This document shows, piece by piece, positions 18,495-26,957 of a stretch of 64,000 nt of DNA. The notes under the pieces were generated by a model. It searched no databases. It saw only the letters and a list, made by a program, of their open reading frames with translations, and was not told the DNA's origin. Every line of letters begins with the position of its first letter. The stretch's first letter is position 1. Position numbers and translations under genes: made by a program. The stretch covers positions 124,001 through 188,000 of the forward strand of contig JAIXOQ010000004.1 of the NCBI GenBank assembly GCA_027486675.1, read 5' to 3'. Source of the DNA: Pseudomonadota bacterium (lineage in GTDB: Bacteria; Bdellovibrionota; UBA1018; CAIMNF01).

Positions 18495-19056
18495 TGTCCC
18501 ACTCCAAACTGATGTTCTTTAAATCCCCAGGCATTCCTTGGGAGATCTTTTTTTGAGTCTGATTGAGGCATTCGGCAGTGGTCTCTTCACGACCGAGCCA
18601 GCTCTCACTCGCAAGATCTAAATTTGCACTCGTGCCTGCACGCGACCACGGGTACATTTCAAGTTTTGATCGAAAGCTAAAGGTCACTCCCTGGTTCCAT
18701 GCATTTCTTTCTTTGCTTTCATTATTGAAGAAATAGCCGCCACCAATGCCTACACCCTCAATCTCTGAGTTACCCTCTTCGGCCCGGCGCGAAATGAATC
18801 TCTTCCACCGGGATCCAAGAGCCGACTCCATGACAGTCTCAGCACGTGTGATTTGCGCACCTGGATTTTCCGCAGATGCAAAGTATGCGCGCGCGCCCAT
18901 AAATGTTGCATAGTGAATGTAGTTGCCGATGGCAAAGACTGCGCAAAGGCGAACGATGAAGAAGAAAAAGGTAAGCAGCAGCAGCAAAGAGAGTACAAAC
19001 TCCATTGCCGCTTGGCCTGATTCAGAATGTCGGTAAATCTGCTGACTAAAGTCCAT
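18484..19056 (-). CDS. TadE/TadF-like pseudopilin
   Basis: 190 residues beginning MDFSQQIYRHSESGQAAMEF. The SGQxxxE cleavage-type motif precedes the membrane helix VLSLLLLLTFFFFIVRLCAVF. The periplasmic part has two cysteines (AECLNQ, DNGC) that could form a disulfide. Its ATG is 4 bp after the stop of the upstream pilin-like gene. Minor pseudopilins of this type are needed for Flp pilus biogenesis in other Tad systems; which one it corresponds to cannot be told. Confidence 0.82.
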   Translation of the reverse strand: MDFSQQIYRHSESGQAAMEFVLSLLLLLTFFFFIVRLCAVFAIGNYIHYATFMGARAYFASAENPGAQITRAETVMESALGSRWKRFISRRAEEGNSEIEGVGIGGGYFFNNESKERNAWNQGVTFSFRSKLEMYPWSRAGTSANLDLASESWLGREETTAECLNQTQKKISQGMPGDLKNISLEWDNGC

Positions 19057-19060
19057 CTCA

Positions 19061-19381
19061 TTACTCTTTCGACGGATTGATGAATACCCTTGAACCGCCT
19101 CCTAGTACCAAATTGACGGGACCACCGTCTTCCGGACCACGCGCATCCTTATGGCCGTACCGGTATGCAAAAGCGAAGTCTTTCGTCAAAGGACTGACGA
19201 GTCTTTTAAAAAAACCACGATCCTGAATGCCCCGCATAGCGAAGAGAAAAGTTCCAAATACGACCGCTAAAAGGAGTACATATTCAACAGCCGATTGCCC
19301 CGATTCGTTCTGGCTATTTCGTCCAGTAAGTCGCCGGCAATGCACCTGTTCTAAGTTCTCGCTCGAACCTTCCTCCAACAC
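19061..19381 (-). CDS. Flp/TadE-like pilin-family protein, short
   Basis: The core motif NESGQSAVEYVLLLAVVFGTFLFAM is of Flp pilin type. A ~60-residue tail (DGGPVNLVLGGGSRVF) is longer than in the classical Flp1 pilin. The start is uncertain: GTG 19381 overlaps the upstream gene by 68 bp, while GTG 19345 gives a 16-residue leader ending in G and a 32-bp overlap. Neither is backed by a well-spaced ribosome-binding site. Confidence 0.75.
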   Translation of the reverse strand: MLEEGSSENLEQVHCRRLTGRNSQNESGQSAVEYVLLLAVVFGTFLFAMRGIQDRGFFKRLVSPLTKDFAFAYRYGHKDARGPEDGGPVNLVLGGGSRVFINPSKE

Positions 19382-19514
19382 CTTCTACCCCCTTATCCAA
19401 AGAAGCGACCACGGTGACCCTCACCACGATCACGACACTTAAGACGACGGCCAAGACCAGGACGTATTCAATAACAGCCTGCCCGGATTGCCGTTTTCTG
19501 CGCAGGGACTTCAC
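19314..19514 (-). CDS. Flp-type pilin
   Basis: 66 residues: basic leader KSLRRKRQSG, then QAVIEYVLVLAVVLSVVIVVRV and a short C-terminal tail. Size and motif fit a type IVb Flp pilin, the major-subunit class, and it is the best candidate here for the fibre subunit. The start is a GTG whose last bases overlap the stop of the upstream gene (GTGA). Confidence 0.8.
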   Translation of the reverse strand: MKSLRRKRQSGQAVIEYVLVLAVVLSVVIVVRVTVVASLDKGVEGVGGRFERELRTGALPATYWTK

Positions 19515-20113
19515 TTTTGTTCCTCTAGATCGGCTAGGTGACGCTCAAGCTCCTCTGCGATCGGTGCGGTGTCTAAATGTTGCGAAAGCACGGCTGCAGC
19601 GCTCTGGACTTCGTAGGTATATCCGTCGCCAATCTGCTTTGCGTCCGCACGCAACCCCTTACGGAGTCGATCAATTTCCGTCATGTCTGCATCCGGCATG
19701 CGGGCCGCTCGATTTGAGACCAAGAGGGCTTTTACCATAGGTGCCAGGACGAGCGATTGAATGATGGTTTTTGCACGTCCGGGAATGTCATAAAGCTCAA
19801 ATGATTTTGCAGGCTCCGAATAGCGAGCAAGGCGCTGACTGAGTTGTTCAGGTGTGATGCTGGCTAAGCTGCGCTCGGAGCGCTCCACGAGGTCAGACAT
19901 ATTCACGCTTGGACCTCCCTTGGTGTCCTTGTTGTAAACAAGAACCAGTCCTAGCTTCTTCGTTTGAAGCGCCTCCGCGAATTTTCGTACCGTTACCTCC
20001 TGCGCTTTCTTTTCCTGAACGAGCGCGGGTGTTGGGCGCTCCTGAAACTTCAGGTAAGACAGTGCGCCTACGAAAGGCACGACCATGGCGATAACAAGGA
20101 ACAGTTTGAACAT
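19511..20113 (-). CDS. Membrane-anchored protein of the Tad cluster, unknown function
   Basis: 200 residues from ATG 20113 (AGAGG eight bases upstream); the frame extends ten more codons but without support. There is one N-terminal membrane helix (MFKLFLVIAMVVPFVGALSYL), then a charged, helical, probably periplasmic domain with no family signature recognised. Coupling by a 4-bp overlap to the Flp pilin gene suggests a role in pilus assembly or anchoring. Confidence 0.75.
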   Translation of the reverse strand: MFKLFLVIAMVVPFVGALSYLKFQERPTPALVQEKKAQEVTVRKFAEALQTKKLGLVLVYNKDTKGGPSVNMSDLVERSERSLASITPEQLSQRLARYSEPAKSFELYDIPGRAKTIIQSLVLAPMVKALLVSNRAARMPDADMTEIDRLRKGLRADAKQIGDGYTYEVQSAAAVLSQHLDTAPIAEELERHLADLEEQK

Positions 20114-20162
20114 ATCTTTGACCTCTTCGGTGTGAGCCCACACAAAAATAAGGAATGCCTGT

Positions 20163-20840
20163 TTATACCGCCAAAATCCTAACTACCGTGGCATTGCGAT
20201 CCCCACCCTTCGGGTTGCCGCCTTGTCGCACTGCTTCAAACTGCTCCGAACTGACTCCGCTGGAACACAAATACACGGCATCACCTGCAATCAGCTTGAG
20301 CTCAACCAATTCGGGCTCAAGCGTGTTGTGTGTCCCAATACTCACCAATGGAATTTCATAGGCAGATCCGATCAATGCACCGCTTGGATCTAAAGCCTGA
20401 GCAAGACTCCTCGGTTGAACAATGGGAGCCAAACATTTTTGCCGTTCGTGGTAGGCCCGACAGGCCCCGATGTTTGCAATGGAAAGGTTGGGCCCATCCA
20501 TAACCGCGGCAATCAGGGAAGCACCCCCCCGTTTTGAAATAGGCGTCTCAGCGAAGCTTTCCATGACACTGCGATTTGCATGCGAGACAGCGTTAAAAAG
20601 CACATTACCCATCAGAGTCAGATAACGACGGATTTCAAAAGGAAGAGTCGCATCTAAATCTCCTGCCTCAAGTTCCAGGAAATCAGCAAGAGATTCGCAA
20701 GCGAGCGTTGAAGCAAAAACACCAGGATGACCACCAAAACCGTCCCCCAAAACAGCAAATCTTCTTGCCTCACGAACGACAATCACGTCTTCCTGAAAGG
20801 GTGTATTTCCTTCTGAGGTCCAGACATCAAACTGAATCAT
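20163..20840 (-). CDS. PP2C-like Ser/Thr protein phosphatase
   Basis: 225 residues matching the PP2C pattern: an acidic N-terminal 'NTPFQEDVIVV', metal-site VLGDGFGGHPG, RGGASLIAAVMDGPNLSIANIGACRAYHER, AGDAVYLCSSGV, and a terminal DRNATVVRI metal-binding motif. It is predicted to dephosphorylate Ser/Thr residues. It follows three FHA-domain genes with a 4-bp overlap, a common pairing in which FHA domains read the phosphothreonines that such phosphatases erase. The partner kinase is not in the window. Confidence 0.82.
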   Translation of the reverse strand: MIQFDVWTSEGNTPFQEDVIVVREARRFAVLGDGFGGHPGVFASTLACESLADFLELEAGDLDATLPFEIRRYLTLMGNVLFNAVSHANRSVMESFAETPISKRGGASLIAAVMDGPNLSIANIGACRAYHERQKCLAPIVQPRSLAQALDPSGALIGSAYEIPLVSIGTHNTLEPELVELKLIAGDAVYLCSSGVSSEQFEAVRQGGNPKGGDRNATVVRILAV

Positions 20841-23038
20841 GGGTTTCCTGTCTCCGTCGGTGTAGGTGATGCAGCGGCGTCTAGGATCGTCAATCTCCGT
20901 AACTTTGCCTGAGCTTTTTCATGGTAACTGTCGTCCCTGGTGCTGCTATCGAGTATCTGTTTAAACTTGGCTTTTGCAGTCTCCACATCGCCTAAGCTCT
21001 CTGCAAAAACAGCCTCGATGTAGATGTGTTTGGATTTAGCCTCAAGCATTCCTTTAATTCGTTTCATCCCATCTTTTGAGATTTTATCTTCTGGATCTAC
21101 TTTGGATGCAGAAGAGAAAGAGTTATAGGCTGCTGCAAGATCGCCGCGATCTTCTGCTTCTTTTCCAGCTCGCAGAAGCGGGTCGCGTTCATTTGCGATC
21201 AGTTGGGTAGAGGCTTCGATCTCACGATCGATCTTCGCATCCCAGTCAGAAGGGCCTGGGTCCTTCCCCTTCATCTCTGAAAGCTCGTCAATCGCAGCGT
21301 AGTAGTCCTTGGTTTCGGAGCGACGGGCAAGAATCGCGGTCAACTCTGTTTTCAGCTGCCTACGAATGATCGCAAGCTTTTCTGCTTCCTCTTTTGCGCG
21401 AAGCTTGCGCTCTCGCTCCGCGATGACCTCATTGCGCCATGCATTCACGAGCGCATTCTCGGGCTCTATGATTTCGATCTCAGCAAAAATTCCCTCAGCC
21501 TCAGTGTACTTCTTTTGCGCCATCAATGCGCCAGCCTGCTGTGTGAGCGTATCTAACTTGATCCTTTGAGCTTTCTCTAAGTCTTTACGCTTTCGATTCT
21601 TTTCTTCCTGTTCAATCTTTGCCTGAGCTTCCTGTGCGTAGGATCGAATTTCTCTCGCTTGTTTAAAGTCTGTGGTCACTTGAAAGATTTTATCGACCTC
21701 AAAAATTGCTTTTGCGTAGTCACGATTTTTATAATAATCAACGGAGAGTTGATACTGCGCCTCCACATAACGTTTCTGTTCAGGTGATAGGGCTTCAAAA
21801 TGAGGGAGTCCCACCTTTTCAGAAGAATCCTTCACCGGCTTCTTAGCGGACACCTGTTGAGCACTGGGTTGCACTTGCTTCTGGGCTGGATCTTCATCAA
21901 AAAACACCATGTAGAATACGCCCAATATGGCCGCACCATAGATGATTTGCATCTTGGGAGGCAAGGTCCGGTAGTACTCTAAAAAGCGTCCAATCGCGGA
22001 TTTTTTTTCGACGCTTGGGATTCCAAGACCCGGATTTGAGGAGACAAATGCATTTGACGGTTGAGCCTCAGCTCCTGCCATAGGATACGGCTGCGCCTCT
22101 GATACCTGGACTGCCTCGGCAGGTATCTCAACGGGTAAAAAGTTTCTTTCTTTCTCTTCGTAGTCTTTGCTGTGAACACGAAACTGAAAGGTAGTATTGC
22201 CGATCTGGATTTGATCACCTGAAGAGAGTACTGCTTCAGAAACTCTGGATCCATTGATGGAAGTTCCGTTTGCGGAACCTAAATCCTGCAATACAAATCC
22301 TTGGCCACGACGTTTGATGATCGCGTGTTTGCGCGAGGACTTAGCGTCCTCTAAAACGACATGACAATTGGGAGCGCGCCCAAGGGAGATCTCGTTATCT
22401 AAAATCTCATAACGTTCGCTGTTTGCGGATCCAGGGGAGAAGATGAGTTCTGCAACGGCCATCGGTGCCTCAAAGGCACGGGTCTGATCAGAATTTTCTG
22501 TTTCTAAAAAAATCTCTTGTGGTGCTTCACTAATCACAACCTGTGAAGCGTTTGGAATCGAGAAAACCGGCTCCTCAAGTGCAGCAATAGGGATAGAGGC
22601 GGTCTGCTGCTCGGTTGATGGGTCATAGCTTGGCATTGCCACTTCGTCCTGGGGTAAAGGTTCTTCCGGTGCCGCCTCCTCGGTCACTGGCGTAACTTGA
22701 GGAGTGCTCATGACATCGATTACCGGCTGCGGCGATTCTATCTGCTTTTGTTGCAAAACAAGAACAAAGGGTCCTATTTCAACTCGGTCTCCAAGAACTA
22801 TTCTTGCGCGCTGGGTTTCGGCACCATTCACCATCATGCGTCCGAAACGGGAACTCAGCAGGACCTCGATTGCATCCCCAACACGGCGGACTTCTGCGTG
22901 ATTTCTTGAAATTGCATGGTCATCTAAACGGATCGTGCAAGCAGCATCCCGACCCACTAGGATGGGGTCCATCTTGAGAGGTACTTCCATGAGGCGACGG
23001 CCCTCACTAAAGACTTCTATGAACGAGTCAGCCATCAA
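20837..23038 (-). CDS. Tandem-FHA, single-pass membrane, TPR-like protein
   Basis: 733 residues. FHA domain 1 (~20-95; ILVGRDAACTIRL...SRNHAEV) and FHA domain 2 (~205-290; ISLGRAPNCHVVL...SSRKHAII...GSANGTSINGS) are cytoplasmic phosphothreonine readers. One transmembrane helix follows at about 365-385 (IIYGAAILGVFYMVFF), then a long helical, lysine/glutamate-rich region with TPR-like repeats (YAKAIFEVDKIFQV; AAAYNSFSSASKVDPED). It probably links cytoplasmic phospho-signalling to periplasmic parts of the pilus. It overlaps both neighbours by 4 bp. Confidence 0.85.
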   Translation of the reverse strand: MMADSFIEVFSEGRRLMEVPLKMDPILVGRDAACTIRLDDHAISRNHAEVRRVGDAIEVLLSSRFGRMMVNGAETQRARIVLGDRVEIGPFVLVLQQKQIESPQPVIDVMSTPQVTPVTEEAAPEEPLPQDEVAMPSYDPSTEQQTASIPIAALEEPVFSIPNASQVVISEAPQEIFLETENSDQTRAFEAPMAVAELIFSPGSANSERYEILDNEISLGRAPNCHVVLEDAKSSRKHAIIKRRGQGFVLQDLGSANGTSINGSRVSEAVLSSGDQIQIGNTTFQFRVHSKDYEEKERNFLPVEIPAEAVQVSEAQPYPMAGAEAQPSNAFVSSNPGLGIPSVEKKSAIGRFLEYYRTLPPKMQIIYGAAILGVFYMVFFDEDPAQKQVQPSAQQVSAKKPVKDSSEKVGLPHFEALSPEQKRYVEAQYQLSVDYYKNRDYAKAIFEVDKIFQVTTDFKQAREIRSYAQEAQAKIEQEEKNRKRKDLEKAQRIKLDTLTQQAGALMAQKKYTEAEGIFAEIEIIEPENALVNAWRNEVIAERERKLRAKEEAEKLAIIRRQLKTELTAILARRSETKDYYAAIDELSEMKGKDPGPSDWDAKIDREIEASTQLIANERDPLLRAGKEAEDRGDLAAAYNSFSSASKVDPEDKISKDGMKRIKGMLEAKSKHIYIEAVFAESLGDVETAKAKFKQILDSSTRDDSYHEKAQAKLRRLTILDAAASPTPTETGNP

Positions 23039-24057
23039 TAGCCCCTCTTCAATTCCTCGTTCAACTCCTTGAGGGATTCCTTCGCTTCACTGAGCTGATC
23101 ATTTTCTGTATCTCCAGGAAGCATCCTAATCATTGTTTCATAATATCCCCTCGCCTCAGAGGACCTTCCGATCGAGCGTGCTTTGGCGGCCTGCGCTTTG
23201 AGGCGAGTGAGCTCGTTTTTGATCTCGATGTCGCACATAGCCCAGTAGTCACGGGCACGCTCGTGCCCTGGATTGACCTGAAGCGCCAACCCAAACTGTT
23301 GTTTTGCACGGACGTAATTCCCTTCGCGATAGTCCCTAAGCCCCAGACGAAAGTGCTGCTCCGCTGCTTTTTTGACACCCTCTAATCCCTCGGGTGGCTC
23401 AATGCGTTCGAAGTCTAAAGCACCGACGGGTAGTTTTTTTGCACCCGAAGATCCTCCGGGGACGGATACGGATTTTGGCGGAGAAAAGAATCCAGTGATC
23501 ATGTCCATGTTCATGTAAGCCATTGCCCCGAGGGCGACCAACAAGAGGACCCGAACTTTTTTCTTCTGTTCCTCAGTTTGCACCGGACTACTGACTGTTG
23601 CGCGATCTCCGAGCTGTCTCACCCGCTGCTTTTGTTGAAGGTAAGCAATTTGCTGGGCCTTCACATCCGCTTCGGGCTTAAAAGGTGCCTGTAGCATTCG
23701 TGTTCCAGCATCAATGGGCACAAATTCATAGGTCGTTTCACCCAGCGTAAATTGATCCAGCTCATGTAGGACGGCTTTTCTCACGAACTCACCCTGGAAG
23801 AGAATTCCGTTATCACTCCCGAGGTCAGTCAGAACCCAGCCATCTGCGCTCAATTCTAACCTCGCATGGCGTCTAGATGCCTTAAGGTCGTGCATCAACA
23901 CGTCCACGTCTTCAGCACGGCCTAAAATCACTCCTTTAGAGCGAACGATTTGAATGAGTCCTTGGTCCGGGCCCGTGAGCACACGAAGACGTACCAATTC
24001 CCCGACTTGGCGGGGAACAGCAACACCTTTAAAGCTTAAGACCCGAGTCGCACTCAT
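23035..24057 (-). CDS. FHA-domain membrane protein with TPR-like tail
   Basis: 340 residues: FHA domain at ~40-120 (VILGRAEDVDVLM...ASRRHARLELS...GSDNGILFQGE), a membrane helix near 170-190 (VLLLVALGAMAYMNMDM), and a C-terminal tetratricopeptide-like segment (LGLRDYREGNYVRAKQQFGLALQVNPGHERARDY). It is a smaller version of the neighbouring tandem-FHA protein and probably a paralogue arising by duplication. Confidence 0.85.
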   Translation of the reverse strand: MSATRVLSFKGVAVPRQVGELVRLRVLTGPDQGLIQIVRSKGVILGRAEDVDVLMHDLKASRRHARLELSADGWVLTDLGSDNGILFQGEFVRKAVLHELDQFTLGETTYEFVPIDAGTRMLQAPFKPEADVKAQQIAYLQQKQRVRQLGDRATVSSPVQTEEQKKKVRVLLLVALGAMAYMNMDMITGFFSPPKSVSVPGGSSGAKKLPVGALDFERIEPPEGLEGVKKAAEQHFRLGLRDYREGNYVRAKQQFGLALQVNPGHERARDYWAMCDIEIKNELTRLKAQAAKARSIGRSSEARGYYETMIRMLPGDTENDQLSEAKESLKELNEELKRGY

Positions 24058-24065
24058 TTAAATCC

Positions 24066-25658
24066 TTAGTCTTTCTTTCTCCTAAATAGGATGACAAACC
24101 CCTTACGCTGAGCCGGTCCAACCGCAAAAGCAGTCAGCCAGTACGCATCGCCCGAAAATTCAAATTGATCGTCCACTGCCCCATAGACCATAGCGCTCGA
24201 TTTTGAGGCAATGTCTTCTACCAATGAGATGAAGGCGCGGTCACGGGCAAACTGAGACAGGTGACTTCCGATGTTTGTCATGCGAATACCGACGACCTCT
24301 TCACCCACCGCATTCACCGCAACTAAATTTAACCCTGCATCAAAAGCAATCATCGCTTCTTGGTGTGCATCCGCAAGCGCGCGCACGCCGGTTAACTCTG
24401 CGTCCCAATTCACCTCTGCAGCGCCCTCAGAACTAGAGGCATCGCTTCCATTTGCAGCTCGTTGAATCAATACATTGATCGAATCCCAGAGCGATTGAAG
24501 CTCAGGGAATCTAAATTCCCGTGTGACCTTTGGAAGTAGCCCACGTAGGGACTGATCGAGCTCATCGGCCAGAACTTCAAAGGGTTTTAACGTCATCCGG
24601 TAAATCAAATAGGTACCGATGACTGCGAAAATCAAACCGATCAGTAGCCCTGTACCGTAAACAACAAGCTCATCCCCACTGGTCAGTTGATTTCTTGAAT
24701 AGTCCACGGACACCACAGCAAATCCTGCGAGTACAGGCTGCATAGTCTTTGGGTTCACCATGCGAATGGGCTCTACCGCAACTGCAATACCGCCAGGAAT
24801 CTTGGTTGCAAGCCCTGCGTCTCGACCGCTTTCAATCAATTCACGGCGGGCACGGGTCAATACTGAACCTTCCCTCCCGCCAGTGAGCATCTGATTGATT
24901 TTACTTTGAGGTGCAATGATCTGAAAGTTTGGGTTGGTCACCGCGGCTATGCGGACTGTTGCTTCATTGGCCAAGGAGGAGACATCGATTTCGCCCTCCG
25001 TCTTACTTGCGAACCGTGGAGCAGCAGAATCAGCTACCTGCCGGGCTAAGATCTTCGCACGTAAGACCGCCTCACGATCAATATTCCCAACAGCAGAATC
25101 CAATGTGGGAAGAACTGCGGCCATCGCAGCCGCGATGGTGATCACGCCGACTACTGTGGCCAGGACTGCCTTATAGTCATTCTTCATCAAAACTCCATAA
25201 AAGATTGGCATCACTGTTGCTTCGATCTGCACCTGGATTTTACCCAGCGGCGTATCGGGCGACTGCAAAACATTTGGAATAACCGTAAATTGAGGCGTTT
25301 TTCTTTGGCCCTGATGGTTCACGATCTCAGAGGCAGCATGGCCACCCCCTGAAGCTAAAGCCAAGGCGCGTCTGGCGCCGACGACTTCTAAAATGAACTC
25401 ACCCACCGTGATTCGATCCCCAGGCTGGAGTGCTTTTCTTTGGACCATTTCACCATTTATGAATGTGCCGTTGGTGCTGCCCTCGTCCCGCAGAGTGAGC
25501 TCACCCTCAGTCACTAGGATGGTGCAATGCAGTTTACTCACGCGAGATGAGCTCAGCACGACCCGTGCATCCTCTGAACGCCCAATCGCATTTTCTCCTT
25601 CAGTCAGAGTGAAGGAACTACCCCTATTCGGCCCGGAAACGATCGTTAGGCGATACAC
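24066..25658 (-). CDS. FHA-domain two-helix membrane sensor-like protein
   Basis: 530 residues: FHA domain at ~20-95 (NAIGRSEDARVVLSSSRVSKLHC...GSTNGTFINGE), first membrane helix about 165-188, a periplasmic domain of ~140 residues (RFASKTEGEIDV...), a second helix about 330-355 (LLIGLIFAVIGTYLIYRM), a HAMP-like stretch and a C-terminal PAS-like domain (ALADAHQEAMIAFDAGLNLVAVNAVGEEVVGI). The layout is that of a transmembrane receptor without an output kinase. It overlaps the DUF192 gene by 13 bp. Confidence 0.82.
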   Translation of the reverse strand: MYRLTIVSGPNRGSSFTLTEGENAIGRSEDARVVLSSSRVSKLHCTILVTEGELTLRDEGSTNGTFINGEMVQRKALQPGDRITVGEFILEVVGARRALALASGGGHAASEIVNHQGQRKTPQFTVIPNVLQSPDTPLGKIQVQIEATVMPIFYGVLMKNDYKAVLATVVGVITIAAAMAAVLPTLDSAVGNIDREAVLRAKILARQVADSAAPRFASKTEGEIDVSSLANEATVRIAAVTNPNFQIIAPQSKINQMLTGGREGSVLTRARRELIESGRDAGLATKIPGGIAVAVEPIRMVNPKTMQPVLAGFAVVSVDYSRNQLTSGDELVVYGTGLLIGLIFAVIGTYLIYRMTLKPFEVLADELDQSLRGLLPKVTREFRFPELQSLWDSINVLIQRAANGSDASSSEGAAEVNWDAELTGVRALADAHQEAMIAFDAGLNLVAVNAVGEEVVGIRMTNIGSHLSQFARDRAFISLVEDIASKSSAMVYGAVDDQFEFSGDAYWLTAFAVGPAQRKGFVILFRRKKD

Positions 25659-26011
25659 AGATGGTCTCCCTCTTTGACTTCGTTTCTGACTACATTACCA
25701 GCGGCCATTTCTAAAACTGCGTCTGCTCTGAAATTTGAAAGAGGCAACGGCCGCCACGGCTGAATCGCTTCATGCACCGAAAGAACCTCAAACCGAATCT
25801 CATCGAGTGTTTTCAGAAACACGATATCAATCGGCATCCTCATGAAATACATGTGAACGCTAGAACAATTTGGAAAGAGTAATCCAGCATCCATAGGATA
25901 GTTACTCCGTCCCATCAATCCTAAAAATCGTTCTAGAAAACGATTCGCCTGATGAAGGTCTTTCACAAGAGGGAGAGTCTCACTGCCCCTTTGAATGAAA
26001 AGTGAACTCAT
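25646..26011 (-). CDS. DUF192 family protein
   Basis: 121 residues with the DUF192 core: RFLGLMGRS, GLLFPNCSSVHMYFMRMPIDIVFL, and VLEMAAGNVVRNEVKEGD. The biochemical role of the family is not established. No signal peptide is seen, unlike many members. It sits between tadC (ATGA overlap) and the first FHA gene (13-bp overlap), so it is cotranscribed with the pilus genes. Confidence 0.82.
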   Translation of the reverse strand: MSSLFIQRGSETLPLVKDLHQANRFLERFLGLMGRSNYPMDAGLLFPNCSSVHMYFMRMPIDIVFLKTLDEIRFEVLSVHEAIQPWRPLPLSNFRADAVLEMAAGNVVRNEVKEGDHLCIA

Positions 26012-26931
26012 AAGGAGGCCCCACTTCCATAAAGTTGCGCTGCAAAGGAACCAAAGATGATCGCCATGATCGCAAGGAGAATCGGCACCATCGGAATCAG
26101 CAATTTAGCTGCCGCACTACCGCCGGCCTTTTCGGCTCTTAAGAATCTTTCGACGCGGACTTGCTCCGATTGCTGCCTGAGGACCTTTCCAACAGGCGCG
26201 CCCATTTGTTCGGCGGCGATCAGAACAGATACAAAAGAACTGGTCTCTTTCAAATTCAGACGAATGGCCATTTCACGCAACGCGGTCCCCCTTGGGGAAC
26301 CCAGCTGAATATCCTTCAGAACTTGCTCGAGCTCTTCAATGAGAGGTCCTCGCTTGCCTTTTTCTACAACTTTTTGGATGGCCCCAATAAAATCCAAACC
26401 CGCCTCTGTGGACAAAGCCAACAGATCAACGACAAATGGAAGTGTTTTCAGTACCGATTTGTGACGCTTCTTGATTTGCCCCTTCAGCCAACTATCGGGA
26501 TAAACGAATCCAACAGCCGCAAGTCCAACCAGGAATATCGAATCAAACTGAAAGACCTTCGCGGCATTTAAGATTGCGCCAATCATGGGGAACGCAAGCG
26601 TGAGCAGCAGCTTAAAGCCGATCACCTCATCAGCTGTAATGTTCCCCTTCTGCCCCCCCGAAATCACAAGCCTCCGGTAGATGACTCTTTGTGCATCGAG
26701 TTTCGGTTTGGCACGAATCGCTGGGACTAAGTAGTTCCTGATAAAGGGTTTTAAAATTTTGAAGAATGGATCCTCTGGCCCACGACGCCCGTCCATCTCG
26801 TCCAAACTGTCTTGGGTAGACAAGGATTCCGTCTCAGATAAAAGAAGGAACACAACTCCAAAGACGGCCAACGCGCCTAAGAGCAGTCCCGCTAAAAGTA
26901 TCCATTCCCGGTAATCTTGTAGACCGAGCAT
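26008..26931 (-). CDS. tadC: Tad pilus inner-membrane platform protein TadC
   Basis: 307 residues with a type II secretion F domain: an N-terminal helix (WILLAGLLLGALAVFGVVFLLL), a central pair near 105-145, a GspF core (DLLALSTEAGLDFIGAIQKVVEKG; MGAPVGKVLRQQSEQVR) and a C-terminal helix. It is the partner of TadB but is encoded at the opposite, promoter-proximal end of the cluster, 14 genes away from tadB. GAGGGG precedes the ATG. The divergent gene starts only 26 bp away. Confidence 0.88.
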   Translation of the reverse strand: MLGLQDYREWILLAGLLLGALAVFGVVFLLLSETESLSTQDSLDEMDGRRGPEDPFFKILKPFIRNYLVPAIRAKPKLDAQRVIYRRLVISGGQKGNITADEVIGFKLLLTLAFPMIGAILNAAKVFQFDSIFLVGLAAVGFVYPDSWLKGQIKKRHKSVLKTLPFVVDLLALSTEAGLDFIGAIQKVVEKGKRGPLIEELEQVLKDIQLGSPRGTALREMAIRLNLKETSSFVSVLIAAEQMGAPVGKVLRQQSEQVRVERFLRAEKAGGSAAAKLLIPMVPILLAIMAIIFGSFAAQLYGSGASL

Positions 26932-26957
26932 ATTCCCCTCAATGGCGTATCGGTATT

